Origin: Comamonadaceae bacterium | GTDB taxonomy: Bacteria; Pseudomonadota; Gammaproteobacteria; Burkholderiales; Burkholderiaceae_C | Direction of reading: 5' to 3' | Assembly: GCA_947452725.1 (NCBI GenBank) | Contig: CANGEG010000004.1 | Span: 1-36,327, forward strand | DNA length: 36,327 nt | Part shown: positions 27,388 to 36,199 of the stretch, piece after piece | Layout of the letters: each line of letters begins with the position of its first letter | Position numbering within the stretch: the stretch's first letter is position 1 | The notes under the pieces: model-generated | The model's database searches: none | What the model was told of the DNA's origin: nothing | What the model saw: only the letters and a program-made list of their open reading frames with translations | Made by a program: the position numbers and the translations under genes

Positions 27388-28356
27388 TCAGGCATCAAGA
27401 ACCAGCGAGCTGCCGGCGGTGCAGCCTGAGACGCAAATCATCATGGACTTGTTGGCTGCTTTCTCCTGCTTCGTTAAGATCTGATCTCGGTGGTCAACCT
27501 CACCCGATAAAACCTTGGTCTCACAGGATCCGCACACACCTTCCCGGCAACTGAAATCTGGCTTGAGACCTGCATGCAGCATGGCGTCAAGCAGGCTCGA
27601 ACCGGCGGACACTTGAATTTTCTTGCCAGACCTTTTAAGTTCCACGAAGTAACCCTCTGTCTCTGGGGACTGGGCAGCCGTTGCTGCAAAACGCTCCAGA
27701 TGAACATGAACTGCCCCTAAAGTTTCACAAGCCTGCTCAAAAGCAGCCATCATGGAAGCGGGTCCACAGCAATAAAAATGCGTTTCAACAAACCGCCCCT
27801 CGAGTAATTTCTGCAGATCGGCAGGGGCGCCTTGCTCCGCATCAAAGTGATAGTGAACAGACAATTGGGCATAGCCTAATTTGAGGGCTTCTAAGTCCCT
27901 CACATAAGCCGCATCTTCGCGGCTGCGTGCACAGTAAATGAGCTCGGCAGGCATGGCCAGTTCACGCATTCTTTGCAGCATGGCGTAGATGGGCGTAATG
28001 CCTATTCCGCCAGCGACCAATACGCTTTGAGCAGCTGTTTCGTCGAGCCTGAAATGGTTTCGAGGTGCTGAAATTTCCACAAACTGACCCACGCGAAGTT
28101 GTTCATGAATGAAGCGCGAGCCTCCTCGACTTTTTGGATCATGAAGAACGGCAATCACGTAACTTTGCTCAGCACCAGGGTTGGTTAGCGAATAACTGCG
28201 AACCAGTCCGTTTGCGAGATGAAGGTCAAGGTGAGCACCGGCTTCAGCCAAGGGAAATAAAACTTGTGGGCTTGCTGGACGCAGCTCGATACTGATGATC
28301 CCTTTGGATTTATATCGAATGTTAAATACGAGAGCTTGCAATGTGGATGCGGACAT
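27388..28356 (-). CDS. PDR/VanB-type oxidoreductase (FMN/NAD plus C-terminal plant-type [2Fe-2S])
   Basis: RSYSLTNPG, VAGGIGITPIYAMLQRM, CREGVCGSCETKVLSG...MMICVSGC; ATG at 28356. Confidence 0.92.
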   Translation of the reverse strand: MSASTLQALVFNIRYKSKGIISIELRPASPQVLFPLAEAGAHLDLHLANGLVRSYSLTNPGAEQSYVIAVLHDPKSRGGSRFIHEQLRVGQFVEISAPRNHFRLDETAAQSVLVAGGIGITPIYAMLQRMRELAMPAELIYCARSREDAAYVRDLEALKLGYAQLSVHYHFDAEQGAPADLQKLLEGRFVETHFYCCGPASMMAAFEQACETLGAVHVHLERFAATAAQSPETEGYFVELKRSGKKIQVSAGSSLLDAMLHAGLKPDFSCREGVCGSCETKVLSGEVDHRDQILTKQEKAANKSMMICVSGCTAGSSLVLDA

Positions 28357-28406
28357 GGGAAAAGCGTAAAGTGAGAAGCAGAGTTGTGCGCAGCACGACC
28401 CCGTGT

Positions 28407-29186
28407 TCACATGATGTGAAGACCGCCGTCCACCATCAAAGTGGTGCCGGTAATGAAAGAAGCTTCGCAAGAGGCCAACCAAAGGATAGGCCAACCGATT
28501 TCTTGTGGCGTTGCCCAGCGCCCGATCAGCGAAGTATCTTTGCGTTCGAGTTTGAGCTGCTCAACACTCTTGCCCGCTTTTTCTGCGCGAACCAGCTGGA
28601 AATCAGTCAAGGTAGAGCCTGGGCAAACCGCATTCACACGCACCCCATTTGCTGACTCCTCAAATGCCAATGTTCGGGTGAAGGACAACTGTGCAGCCTT
28701 GGTCGCATCGTATAGCCCCATGCCACGACGACCCGTCACCGCGTAGCACGACGAAATATTGACGATACAGCCAGACTCTGCCAGCCTCAAGGCAGGCAAG
28801 GCGGCCCGGCAGTAATTGGCCATACCCACCAGGTTCACGTCCACGACGGCATGCCACTCCTCGGCCGTAGCATCTGATGCGGCTGAATGATTGCGCATAG
28901 ACGCGTTATTCACCAATATATGTAAAGCGCCACGTTCGGCAAGGCAGCGATCTACGGCAACTTGCGCCGACAACCTATCGCTCACATTGGCCGTCATGAT
29001 GGAGACCCATGCACACGGAAACTCTTGGGCCAAAGCTTGTCGAGTGCGCTCTAGTGATGCACTATCGGCATCCACAAGCATCACTCCTGCCCCTTCTTGG
29101 CAGAACAGGCGCGCTGTGGCAGCACCAATGCCGGCACCGCCACCGGTAATGAGGGCTGTTTTTTGAAAAAGTCTTGGCGTGCTCAT
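28407..29186 (-). CDS. SDR family oxidoreductase
   Basis: ALITGGGAGIGAATARLF, NNAS, VNISSCYAVTGRRGMGLYDATKAA, C-terminal MVDGGLHIM. Confidence 0.93.
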   Translation of the reverse strand: MSTPRLFQKTALITGGGAGIGAATARLFCQEGAGVMLVDADSASLERTRQALAQEFPCAWVSIMTANVSDRLSAQVAVDRCLAERGALHILVNNASMRNHSAASDATAEEWHAVVDVNLVGMANYCRAALPALRLAESGCIVNISSCYAVTGRRGMGLYDATKAAQLSFTRTLAFEESANGVRVNAVCPGSTLTDFQLVRAEKAGKSVEQLKLERKDTSLIGRWATPQEIGWPILWLASCEASFITGTTLMVDGGLHIM

Positions 29187-29189
29187 TTA

Positions 29190-30176
29190 TTACTCCGCTT
29201 TGGCGCCGGTGTCTTTGATGACCTTGCCCCAGCGTTTGATTTCTAGGCCAATCCAGTCCCCGAATTGCTTGGGACTGCCGGCCACAATTTCAAACTCCAT
29301 ATCCTGCAACTTCTTGGTGACCTCGGGGCTCTTTAGGATTTTTATTACCTCACGGTTGTAGCGTTCAATGATGTTGGAGGGCGTTCCAGCCGGAGCCAAA
29401 AGCCCGATCCATGAAGTCGCTTCAAAATCCTTCAGCCCTGACTCATTCAAGGTGGGGATATTTGGCGTCGTCACAAAACGAGTGTGTCCGGTGGTCGCCA
29501 GCAGCTTGAGTCGGCCGTCTTTAACGAAGCCCTGAACGTTGCCCGGAACGAAAAATCCAGCCTGAATGGTGCCGCCAATTAAATCGCTCACGGCGGGCCC
29601 AGCCCCCCGATAAGGAATGTGCGTGATGTGAATGCCCGCGGCAGATTTCATCATTTCCATTGTCAAGTGCGATGCACTGCCAATGGCCACTGAGCCGTAT
29701 GAGTATTTGGTGGGATTCGCCTTGACTGCAGCAATAAACTCGTGAACGTTATTAATTCCAATAGCAGGGTTCACCACCAGATACTGCGACGCCTTCACGG
29801 CCAGCACAATGGGCGCCAAGTCTTTGACAGGGTCGTAAGGCATCTTGTCAAACAATGTGACATTGATCGCTAGTGGACCGTTGTAGCCAATGAGCAACGT
29901 GTGGCCATCCGGCGCTGAGCGAACAACCTCATTGGCTCCAATATTGCCACCCGCGCCCGGTTTGTTTTCAACGACAAAGGGTTGCCCAAAGACTTCCTGC
30001 AACTTAGGCGCAAGGAGTCGAGCCAATACGTCGTTGGTACTCCCTGTGATAGGCACAATGATGCGAACTGGTTTGGTGGGGAACCATTCCTGGGCCTGGG
30101 CAGTGGTACTTAGCATCAAAACTGGAACAAGAAACGCGACTGAAACTGCCGAAAGCACTTTTTTGAAATCTCGCAA
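29190..30176 (-). CDS. Bug/TctC family substrate-binding protein (TTG start)
   Basis: VRIIVPITGSTNDVLARLLAPKLQEVFGQPFVVENKPGAGGNIGANEVVRSAPDGHTLL; TTG start preceded by AAGGAGA. Confidence 0.92.
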   Translation of the reverse strand: MRDFKKVLSAVSVAFLVPVLMLSTTAQAQEWFPTKPVRIIVPITGSTNDVLARLLAPKLQEVFGQPFVVENKPGAGGNIGANEVVRSAPDGHTLLIGYNGPLAINVTLFDKMPYDPVKDLAPIVLAVKASQYLVVNPAIGINNVHEFIAAVKANPTKYSYGSVAIGSASHLTMEMMKSAAGIHITHIPYRGAGPAVSDLIGGTIQAGFFVPGNVQGFVKDGRLKLLATTGHTRFVTTPNIPTLNESGLKDFEATSWIGLLAPAGTPSNIIERYNREVIKILKSPEVTKKLQDMEFEIVAGSPKQFGDWIGLEIKRWGKVIKDTGAKAE

Positions 30177-30206
30177 GATTGTCTCCTTCTATAAGATCGG
30201 TATGGC

Positions 30207-31481
30207 TTAGAGGCTGAAAACAGGCTTATCTGTGCTGTTGGCCAAGTTGGCCTTTGCCCATTCAATTGGATCTTGGTCTTTGGGGAGCAATACGCCTGCA
30301 GGGCGAACTCGCTGTTGGCTGGCATCCAGCGCAGGCGGCTCGATGCCTTGCGCAAGACCTAGGGCCGCCTCATGCAACATGCGCCGCGCCATGACGATCG
30401 CTTTGTCCGTGGGCAAGAGGTTTTCAGCCTCATGGTCCTGAATGGTGCCCATGCTCTCTTGCAGAGAATAGTCCTGCGCTGAAAAGCCGAAAACACCGCT
30501 GTAGGCACGCTTTTCCTGCTGAGCAAGTCGATCCATGCCGTACTCATTGTCGCGATTGGCTTTCGGTATGAAGCTGCCAGGCGACTCGTATTCCACATGA
30601 ATGCCCTTACCTGCATCCATCGCCTCAACCTCATGTGCTGACAGCGGTTTGCTGGGTTGCCAATTGATGCTCCAGGCCCAGCAGCTGTGATCATCAATGG
30701 GCACCCAAATATGACCGCCCAGAGCATGGTCACCAAACGGCGCAATCAGAGTGAACCAAGGAAACAGGTACTGCGTAACGCGCCAGTAATAAGAGTCGGA
30801 CTCACCGTTGCGCCGGCCAAACAAGCTCAGGCCAAAAGGCGTCTTTTCAATCTCAAACACCACGTTGCCATCGGCTTTGATGTAGTCCAACGCCTTGCAC
30901 CCTTTGTGCATTGGGTCGTTGTCGACTTCATACCTGTGCACGTAAGACACATGAGCTGTATCAATGCCACCTTCCATAGCTTGCAAGTAATTCGAGTATT
31001 GAATCCGCTTGGACACATAAACGTGGTCCTCTGGCAATGTGCACCATTCCACCTCAGGAAGTTCGGGCTGCTTTTCTGCGGACCCCATGTAAGCCCAAAC
31101 AATCCCACCGCGCTCAATACAGGGGTAGGACTTGATGTGCATGCGTGAACAAGCTTGCGGGGAGGATGGAACGTCAACGCATTTACCGTCTCCATCGAAC
31201 TTAACTCCGTGGTAGGCGCAGCGGATGCCGTTTTCTTCATTTCGGCCAAAGAACAACGACACGCCACGGTGTGAACAGAACTCATCGATCAGGCAGGCTT
31301 TACCGTCAGAGTTGCGAAAAGCCAAAAGCTTTTCGCCAAGCAGTTGGACCCGCACCTGAGGGCCGTCGGCCAAGGCAATTTCTTTGCCCATCAATGCCGG
31401 AACCCAGTAACGGCGCATCAACTGACCCATGGGCGTATTGGCCCCGACACGGGTCAGTGTTTCCGACATCTCTTTGTTCAT
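30207..31481 (-). CDS. Rieske non-heme iron oxygenase, phthalate 4,5-dioxygenase-like oxygenase component
   Basis: Rieske CSH...CAYH; mononuclear iron motif GGIDTAHVSYVHR; N-terminus LTRVGANTPMGQLMRRYWVPAL. Confidence 0.93.
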   Translation of the reverse strand: MNKEMSETLTRVGANTPMGQLMRRYWVPALMGKEIALADGPQVRVQLLGEKLLAFRNSDGKACLIDEFCSHRGVSLFFGRNEENGIRCAYHGVKFDGDGKCVDVPSSPQACSRMHIKSYPCIERGGIVWAYMGSAEKQPELPEVEWCTLPEDHVYVSKRIQYSNYLQAMEGGIDTAHVSYVHRYEVDNDPMHKGCKALDYIKADGNVVFEIEKTPFGLSLFGRRNGESDSYYWRVTQYLFPWFTLIAPFGDHALGGHIWVPIDDHSCWAWSINWQPSKPLSAHEVEAMDAGKGIHVEYESPGSFIPKANRDNEYGMDRLAQQEKRAYSGVFGFSAQDYSLQESMGTIQDHEAENLLPTDKAIVMARRMLHEAALGLAQGIEPPALDASQQRVRPAGVLLPKDQDPIEWAKANLANSTDKPVFSL

Positions 31482-31565
31482 TTTTGGCCCCTTTTATGTT
31501 TGTACGCAGAATGAGATAAGAGTCCATCATATGAGGTTTGCCTGATCTATGTCAATTTATGATTA

Positions 31566-31588
31566 ATCTGTCCACCTGATGGACAGAT
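31566..31588. promoter_or_regulatory. Candidate IclR operator between Rieske oxygenase and iclR-type gene
   Basis: ATCTGTCCA-CCTGA-TGGACAGAT, perfect 9-bp arms. Confidence 0.7.
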
Positions 31589-31621
31589 GAAGATAAAATC
31601 CAACCAGATTAAGGAGTGGGA

Positions 31622-32404
31622 ATGGCAGAAGCAGAAAAAAGCACCGAGGGCGTCAGAGCTGTTGATCGAGCCTTAGATGTCTTGCTGGCCTTTGAGGCCG
31701 ACGACCGGGGGCTGACAGCAAGCGAATTGCTCAAACGCGTCGATCTGAGTCGTCCCACGCTTTACCGCTTGTTGAAAACGCTTGAACTGCGTGGTTTCGT
31801 CACCGCAACAGGAGAGCCGCAGCATTTCAAACTGGGCCCCGCGGTGGCTCACCTTGCACATGTATGGAATGCGGGATTGGATGTGGCCACCTCAGCCCAA
31901 CCCATGATGAGAAGGCTATGGCAAGAAACAGGTGAAACGGTCGCTTTGCTCATACAAGATGGATCTGATCGCGTATGCGTTGCAGAACTGCCCAGTCCTC
32001 AGCCATTGAGCTTCAAGCGCGGCGTGGGACATCGGGAAAAAATCACGTTGGGCGCAAGTGGCAAAGTGGTCTTGGCTTTCTCCACTGAAGCACAACGTTT
32101 TCTGAGCGAGTTGGTCGCCGAAAAAAATCACGCCGCATACATTCAAGACCTCGCGCATATCCGCAAGGTCGGCTACGCAGTAAGCAAAGAGGAGTTGATT
32201 AAGGGCGCCGTTGCCGTTGCCGCACCATTTTTTACCGGTGGCTCCAAGGTTTTGGGATCGCTTGCAGTCTATGGGCCCAGCGCACGAGTTAACCAAGAAA
32301 AGATAGCCCACATCGGAGCACTACTTTTGGAAGAATGCAAAAAGCTCTCCAATGCCTATGGCTTGTTAGCAAGTACGAATCGACCACGCAGGCTCTCTCA
32401 ATAA
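31622..32404 (+). CDS. IclR family transcriptional regulator
   Basis: AVDRALDVLLAFEADDRGLTASELLKRVDLSRPTLYRLLKTLELRGFV wHTH and IclR effector domain; GTG/ATG start ambiguity 31616/31622. Confidence 0.93.
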   Translation: MAEAEKSTEGVRAVDRALDVLLAFEADDRGLTASELLKRVDLSRPTLYRLLKTLELRGFVTATGEPQHFKLGPAVAHLAHVWNAGLDVATSAQPMMRRLWQETGETVALLIQDGSDRVCVAELPSPQPLSFKRGVGHREKITLGASGKVVLAFSTEAQRFLSELVAEKNHAAYIQDLAHIRKVGYAVSKEELIKGAVAVAAPFFTGGSKVLGSLAVYGPSARVNQEKIAHIGALLLEECKKLSNAYGLLASTNRPRRLSQ

Positions 32405-32565
32405 GAACCTTTCGGGGGTTAGAAAGCAGACGTTTTGAACGCCTATTTTCGCGAGAACTTCGCCGTTTGAAACATACCGATGAAAGTTGCCATGGTGTCA
32501 CCTTAGGCCCCTCCAAACACAGTCAGTGATGCGAGTGCACTTTTAATTTTGCCCTGGAAAAAATC

Positions 32566-34266
32566 TCATGGTGTTAAGCCGACATGTCCCATGACTTGAG
32601 ACAGAATTTTTTGGGCTTCAGAGCCTGACTCACCTCTCCAGGCCACGATCTGATCGGGTCGAATCAGGACCAAAGGTGCCTCATACAGGTTAAACAGCAT
32701 TTCTTGAGGTAACGACACTATGCGTAAGTCCATGGCCATGTCATTGGCTACAGTTTCAAACTCGTGAGTGCCAGGGGGGTTGGAGCCCAATACCAGCAGT
32801 GTCCATTCAGTATGAAACAGATCGTACAGTGAGCGCCCGTCATCGAGCCAAGCATGTGGGGGACGCCCACCTGGGCTGGCGGTTGGCACGTAGTTGTTTG
32901 GCTCATCGCGAGGGAGCGGCGCACCATCATGCAAGATGATGGATGAGTCGTCGTAACGTCCCCCAAAAGTCACGCCAGGGATATTGAACTCCAAGCGTGC
33001 GTGGCGGTTAAGGTACTCGGATGCAGCGTTTCGCTCGATCTCACCTTGCGGTGTTTGCGCATCCAGCTCTGGCTTGGCGACGAACAACCCAATGGAGTCC
33101 GCAAAGTGACGTGCGTAGCCCGTATTTCGGTGGGCCAGTGCTTGGCGCTCTGTTTCGTAGGTCTCCAGTAATGCCAAGGGTGCCCGACCCTTTATCACGC
33201 TTGCAAGTTTCCAGGCCAGGTTGATGGCATCCTCCACCGCCGTGTTGTAGCCCAGTCCACCAGTGGGTGTAAACAGGTGCACTGCATCGCCCGCGATGAA
33301 AACACGCCCACGTTGGAACTTTTGCGCAACCAAGGCGTGCCCAGCAAGCCAGGTGCCCATAGACAAAATCTCGATGGGAATTTCTGCTCCAACTGCTTGC
33401 GCAAAGACTCGGCGCGCATCGCTTTCTGTCCATGAATCTGCATCTTCCCCCGGCTTTAAAGCGGCATGAAAGGCAAACTCGGCTGCGCCATCGACTGATG
33501 CCATGAAGGAGCGCCGCTCATGGTTGACAGCGACGTACATCCACGCTTTGGGGTGGCGCAGTATGGACAGGAAATGCGGCGCACGCAGGTAAACCGCGAA
33601 CATTTCCCCCCCCATGAACTCTCGCTGCGCGCCACTTTCGCCGCCCCACCCGATGCCCAATTCACGTCGGACGAAACTTCTAGCACCGTCCGCGCCAACC
33701 ATAAATTTGGCATGCACTGTTTGCGATGGGCCTCCATCTGTTGGACGTATCGTGGCGTTGACAAAATCGCCCAGGTCCTCAAATGTTTCCAGGATCCAAC
33801 CGAAGCGCACTTCGTTGCAAGGACATGCTTGTGTGTGGCGTCGCAACAATTGCTCGACATATTTCTGGGAAACCCGGTGAGGCAGTTCTGCCGCGCTCCA
33901 AGAGCCCGACATCGTCTTGATCTTTTGCACGGCTTGGGCCGCCGTAGGCAAACTGATACGGGCCAGCTCGTCGCTGGCGTAACGCGTAAAGTAAGCGATG
34001 TCAGTTGGATGATCCGCAGGAAGCCCCATGGCGCGCACCTCATGCGCAAACCCCAATCTGCGAAAGTGCTCCATTGTTCGCGCTTGTGTCGCATTTGCTT
34101 GGGGGTTGAAGGCAGTACCCGGTTTAGCGTCAACTAAGAGACATTTGACCCCCCTGCGACCCAACTCGATCGCCAGCATCAGGCCGCAAGGCCCACCACC
34201 GATGATGAGCACATCGGTTTGAACCTCTGTGGTCTGCGCGCCATTTGTATTGCTTGAGGCGGTCAT
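32566..34266 (-). CDS. FAD-dependent aromatic monooxygenase (PheA/TfdB-like)
   Basis: VLIIGGGPCGLMLAIELGRRGVKCLLVDAKPG; GDAVHLFTPTGGLGYNTAVEDAINLAWKLASV. Confidence 0.93.
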   Translation of the reverse strand: MTASSNTNGAQTTEVQTDVLIIGGGPCGLMLAIELGRRGVKCLLVDAKPGTAFNPQANATQARTMEHFRRLGFAHEVRAMGLPADHPTDIAYFTRYASDELARISLPTAAQAVQKIKTMSGSWSAAELPHRVSQKYVEQLLRRHTQACPCNEVRFGWILETFEDLGDFVNATIRPTDGGPSQTVHAKFMVGADGARSFVRRELGIGWGGESGAQREFMGGEMFAVYLRAPHFLSILRHPKAWMYVAVNHERRSFMASVDGAAEFAFHAALKPGEDADSWTESDARRVFAQAVGAEIPIEILSMGTWLAGHALVAQKFQRGRVFIAGDAVHLFTPTGGLGYNTAVEDAINLAWKLASVIKGRAPLALLETYETERQALAHRNTGYARHFADSIGLFVAKPELDAQTPQGEIERNAASEYLNRHARLEFNIPGVTFGGRYDDSSIILHDGAPLPRDEPNNYVPTASPGGRPPHAWLDDGRSLYDLFHTEWTLLVLGSNPPGTHEFETVANDMAMDLRIVSLPQEMLFNLYEAPLVLIRPDQIVAWRGESGSEAQKILSQVMGHVGLTP

Positions 34267-34293
34267 CGGCTATCCTTGAATGAATTGATTTAC

Positions 34294-34306
34294 TTAGGCC
34301 GCCTAA
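34294..34306. promoter_or_regulatory. Candidate MarR operator
   Basis: TTAGGC-C-GCCTAA in the 70-bp divergent gap. Confidence 0.6.
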
Positions 34307-34336
34307 ATATATTGCGCTGCCGCCGTTTGAACCCCT

Positions 34337-34813
34337 ATGGAAAACCCTAGATATCACAACGAATATGGCTGGCGCTCGAGCAACCCCGGTCGCGTTTTAA
34401 GTAATGCGCTGCGGCGATTTGAAGACCGCGTCATGCAACTGATGGTTACGGCCGGTTATGCCGAGACAAGGCGTACACATGTCAACCTAACACGTCACTT
34501 GGATCTGGAAGGCACTAGGATCACAGACTTGGCCAAGCGGGCCGCGATGACGAACGCGGCCATGTCTGAGTTGATCGATCAGTGTGTCGTTTTGGGGTTG
34601 GTCGCGAGAGCTGCTGACCCTAAAGATAAACGGGCCCGGATCGTTCAATTCACTTCCAAGGGCTATCTGTGGTTGTCTGCATTTGGGCGTTCGGTCAACC
34701 AAGCCGAGGACGAAATGGCGCAACTCATGGGCGTGCAAATGATGCCCGCGGTGTTGGATTCTTTAGCAAGCTACGCGGCTGGAACAGACAAGACTGAAAC
34801 CGAACCTGCCTGA
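34337..34813 (+). CDS. MarR family transcriptional regulator
   Basis: LTRHLDLEGTRITDLAKRAAMTNAAMSELIDQCVVLGLVARAADPKDKRARIVQFTSKG, a MarR wing motif. Confidence 0.9.
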   Translation: MENPRYHNEYGWRSSNPGRVLSNALRRFEDRVMQLMVTAGYAETRRTHVNLTRHLDLEGTRITDLAKRAAMTNAAMSELIDQCVVLGLVARAADPKDKRARIVQFTSKGYLWLSAFGRSVNQAEDEMAQLMGVQMMPAVLDSLASYAAGTDKTETEPA

Positions 34814-34875
34814 GCCGAGCATTCTCAGCGTTTCCTACCCGTAAAATTGCGGGGAGCGAGAAAGTTGCCCCAGTT

Positions 34876-35112
34876 TCAAAAATTTGCGTCGTGCATGTCT
34901 TGGTTTTGAATCTTGCCCACACCCAGATGCACCGCAACTGCCCAGCCCGCCCAAAACAGCACACCGATCACCACTGAACCCTTGCCCCAGTCGACCAGTT
35001 GGTCTGAATCACAAAAGAGCAAACACATCACGCCTTGGAGAATCATTACACCGCTGGCGGATCTGAATGCATCAAAAAATAGAGCCCAGCTGAAAATGAA
35101 TTTGGATTTCAT
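34876..35112 (-). CDS. Small hydrophobic, predicted membrane protein
   Basis: 78 aa with two hydrophobic stretches (GVMILQGVMCLLF; GSVVIGVLFWAGWAVAVHLGV); occupies an otherwise empty gap. Confidence 0.45.
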   Translation of the reverse strand: MKSKFIFSWALFFDAFRSASGVMILQGVMCLLFCDSDQLVDWGKGSVVIGVLFWAGWAVAVHLGVGKIQNQDMHDANF

Positions 35113-35251
35113 AGTCGTCTCTTTATGGTTTGAGATGTTGATTAGTATACTGTTTTTTTATACAGCACCGTAACTCTTATTTAGGCGATGCCATTTTTCT
35201 CTATGAGGGCATGGCGCAATCAGTAGACTTTGGTTGTTGACATCGAAATTT

Positions 35252-35635
35252 ATGAAAAATCAAGCTTGCATTGAATTACGCGACCTGGAAGTTACCACTC
35301 AAATTGGAACTTACGACGCAAATGACACAGTGCCCGACAAACACATTTTGGACCTGACCTTGCAGATCAGCTCGAAAAGCGTTTTGATTGCCGAAGACCG
35401 TATGGCACTAGTATTCGACTACGACCCCTTGGTCGCAGAAATTAGCCGCCTCGCGCACGAGTGCCGCTACGAGACCCAGGAGTGGCTGATCACCCGCATT
35501 GTTAAGGCTTGCGCCGTCTACGTAGAAGTTGAGTCTTTGCAGATTAGCTTGCGAAAATTTCCAATACACAACGGTTCAGGCTCACTTGGCGTGAGAGTGT
35601 CGGTTAACGCCGATACGCTAGCCGGCATGCGATGA
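35252..35635 (+). CDS. Dihydroneopterin aldolase (FolB)-like protein
   Basis: IELRDLEVTTQIGTYDANDTVPDKHILDLTLQI; VFDYDPLVAEI; LQISLRKFPI; GSLGVRVSV resembles the FolB fold pattern. Confidence 0.8.
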   Translation: MKNQACIELRDLEVTTQIGTYDANDTVPDKHILDLTLQISSKSVLIAEDRMALVFDYDPLVAEISRLAHECRYETQEWLITRIVKACAVYVEVESLQISLRKFPIHNGSGSLGVRVSVNADTLAGMR

Positions 35636-35675
35636 ATAGATCATTTTCAATGTGGTTTTCTGATGGAGTTGAGAT

Positions 35676-35876
35676 ATGACAGATGACGATCGTTGCTGCG
35701 GTACCGGCACTTGCATCATCAATGAGGATGGATGTTGTTGGTGCGGCCAGCAATGGGATGGTGAAAAAATGTGTTTCCCAAAAACAGGTGCGGCACTTGA
35801 AAAAGTGATAACGGTAGATAGCGATCCGTCAACCAACGACGGGACTTCTTCCCCTATAGCGGATGTCCTTGATTGA
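35676..35876 (+). CDS. Small cysteine-rich protein
   Basis: 66 aa, 7 Cys in the first 33 residues (CCGTGTC...CCWC...C), ATG 40 nt after the folB-like stop. Confidence 0.65.
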   Translation: MTDDDRCCGTGTCIINEDGCCWCGQQWDGEKMCFPKTGAALEKVITVDSDPSTNDGTSSPIADVLD

Positions 35877-36080
35877 ATCTATTAGCTATTCAGCTATTGC
35901 GCACCATTGAGAGGGTTGGCCACGGCAAACTGAAATGATGGATCGAAAATTTTGAATTTACTCCATCATGGTGTCGCCGGCGCAAAGTCTAAATTGGCAC
36001 TCTGTTTCGCGGAGCCCGTGGCGATGAGTAATTGCGGGCAGGGGTGGCTATAAGGTGTGAATCGCAAAATCCAGAAAGTA

Positions 36081-36115
36081 AAAAGCCCTTGCAAATCATT
36101 GACTTACAAGGGCTT
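36081..36115 (-). terminator. Intrinsic terminator of the tRNA transcript
   Basis: AAGCCCTTG...CAAGGGCTT 9-bp arms; minus strand has TTTT immediately after the stem. Confidence 0.7.
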
Positions 36116-36122
36116 AAACTTC

Positions 36123-36199
36123 TGGCGGAGTGGACGGGACTCGAACCCGCGACCCCCGGCGTGACAGGCCGGTATTCTAACCAACTGAACTACCACTCC
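36123..36199 (-). tRNA. tRNA-Asp (GTC)
   Basis: Minus strand GGAGTGGTAGTTCAGTTGGTTAGAATACCGGCCTGTCACGCCGGGGGTCGCGGGTTCGAGTCCCGTCCACTCCGCCA; full cloverleaf with encoded CCA. Confidence 0.97.

Noticed and set aside
32335-32529. 64-aa plus-strand ORF at the 3' end of the IclR gene
   Set aside because: Starts inside the IclR frame, no motif and no convincing ribosome site.
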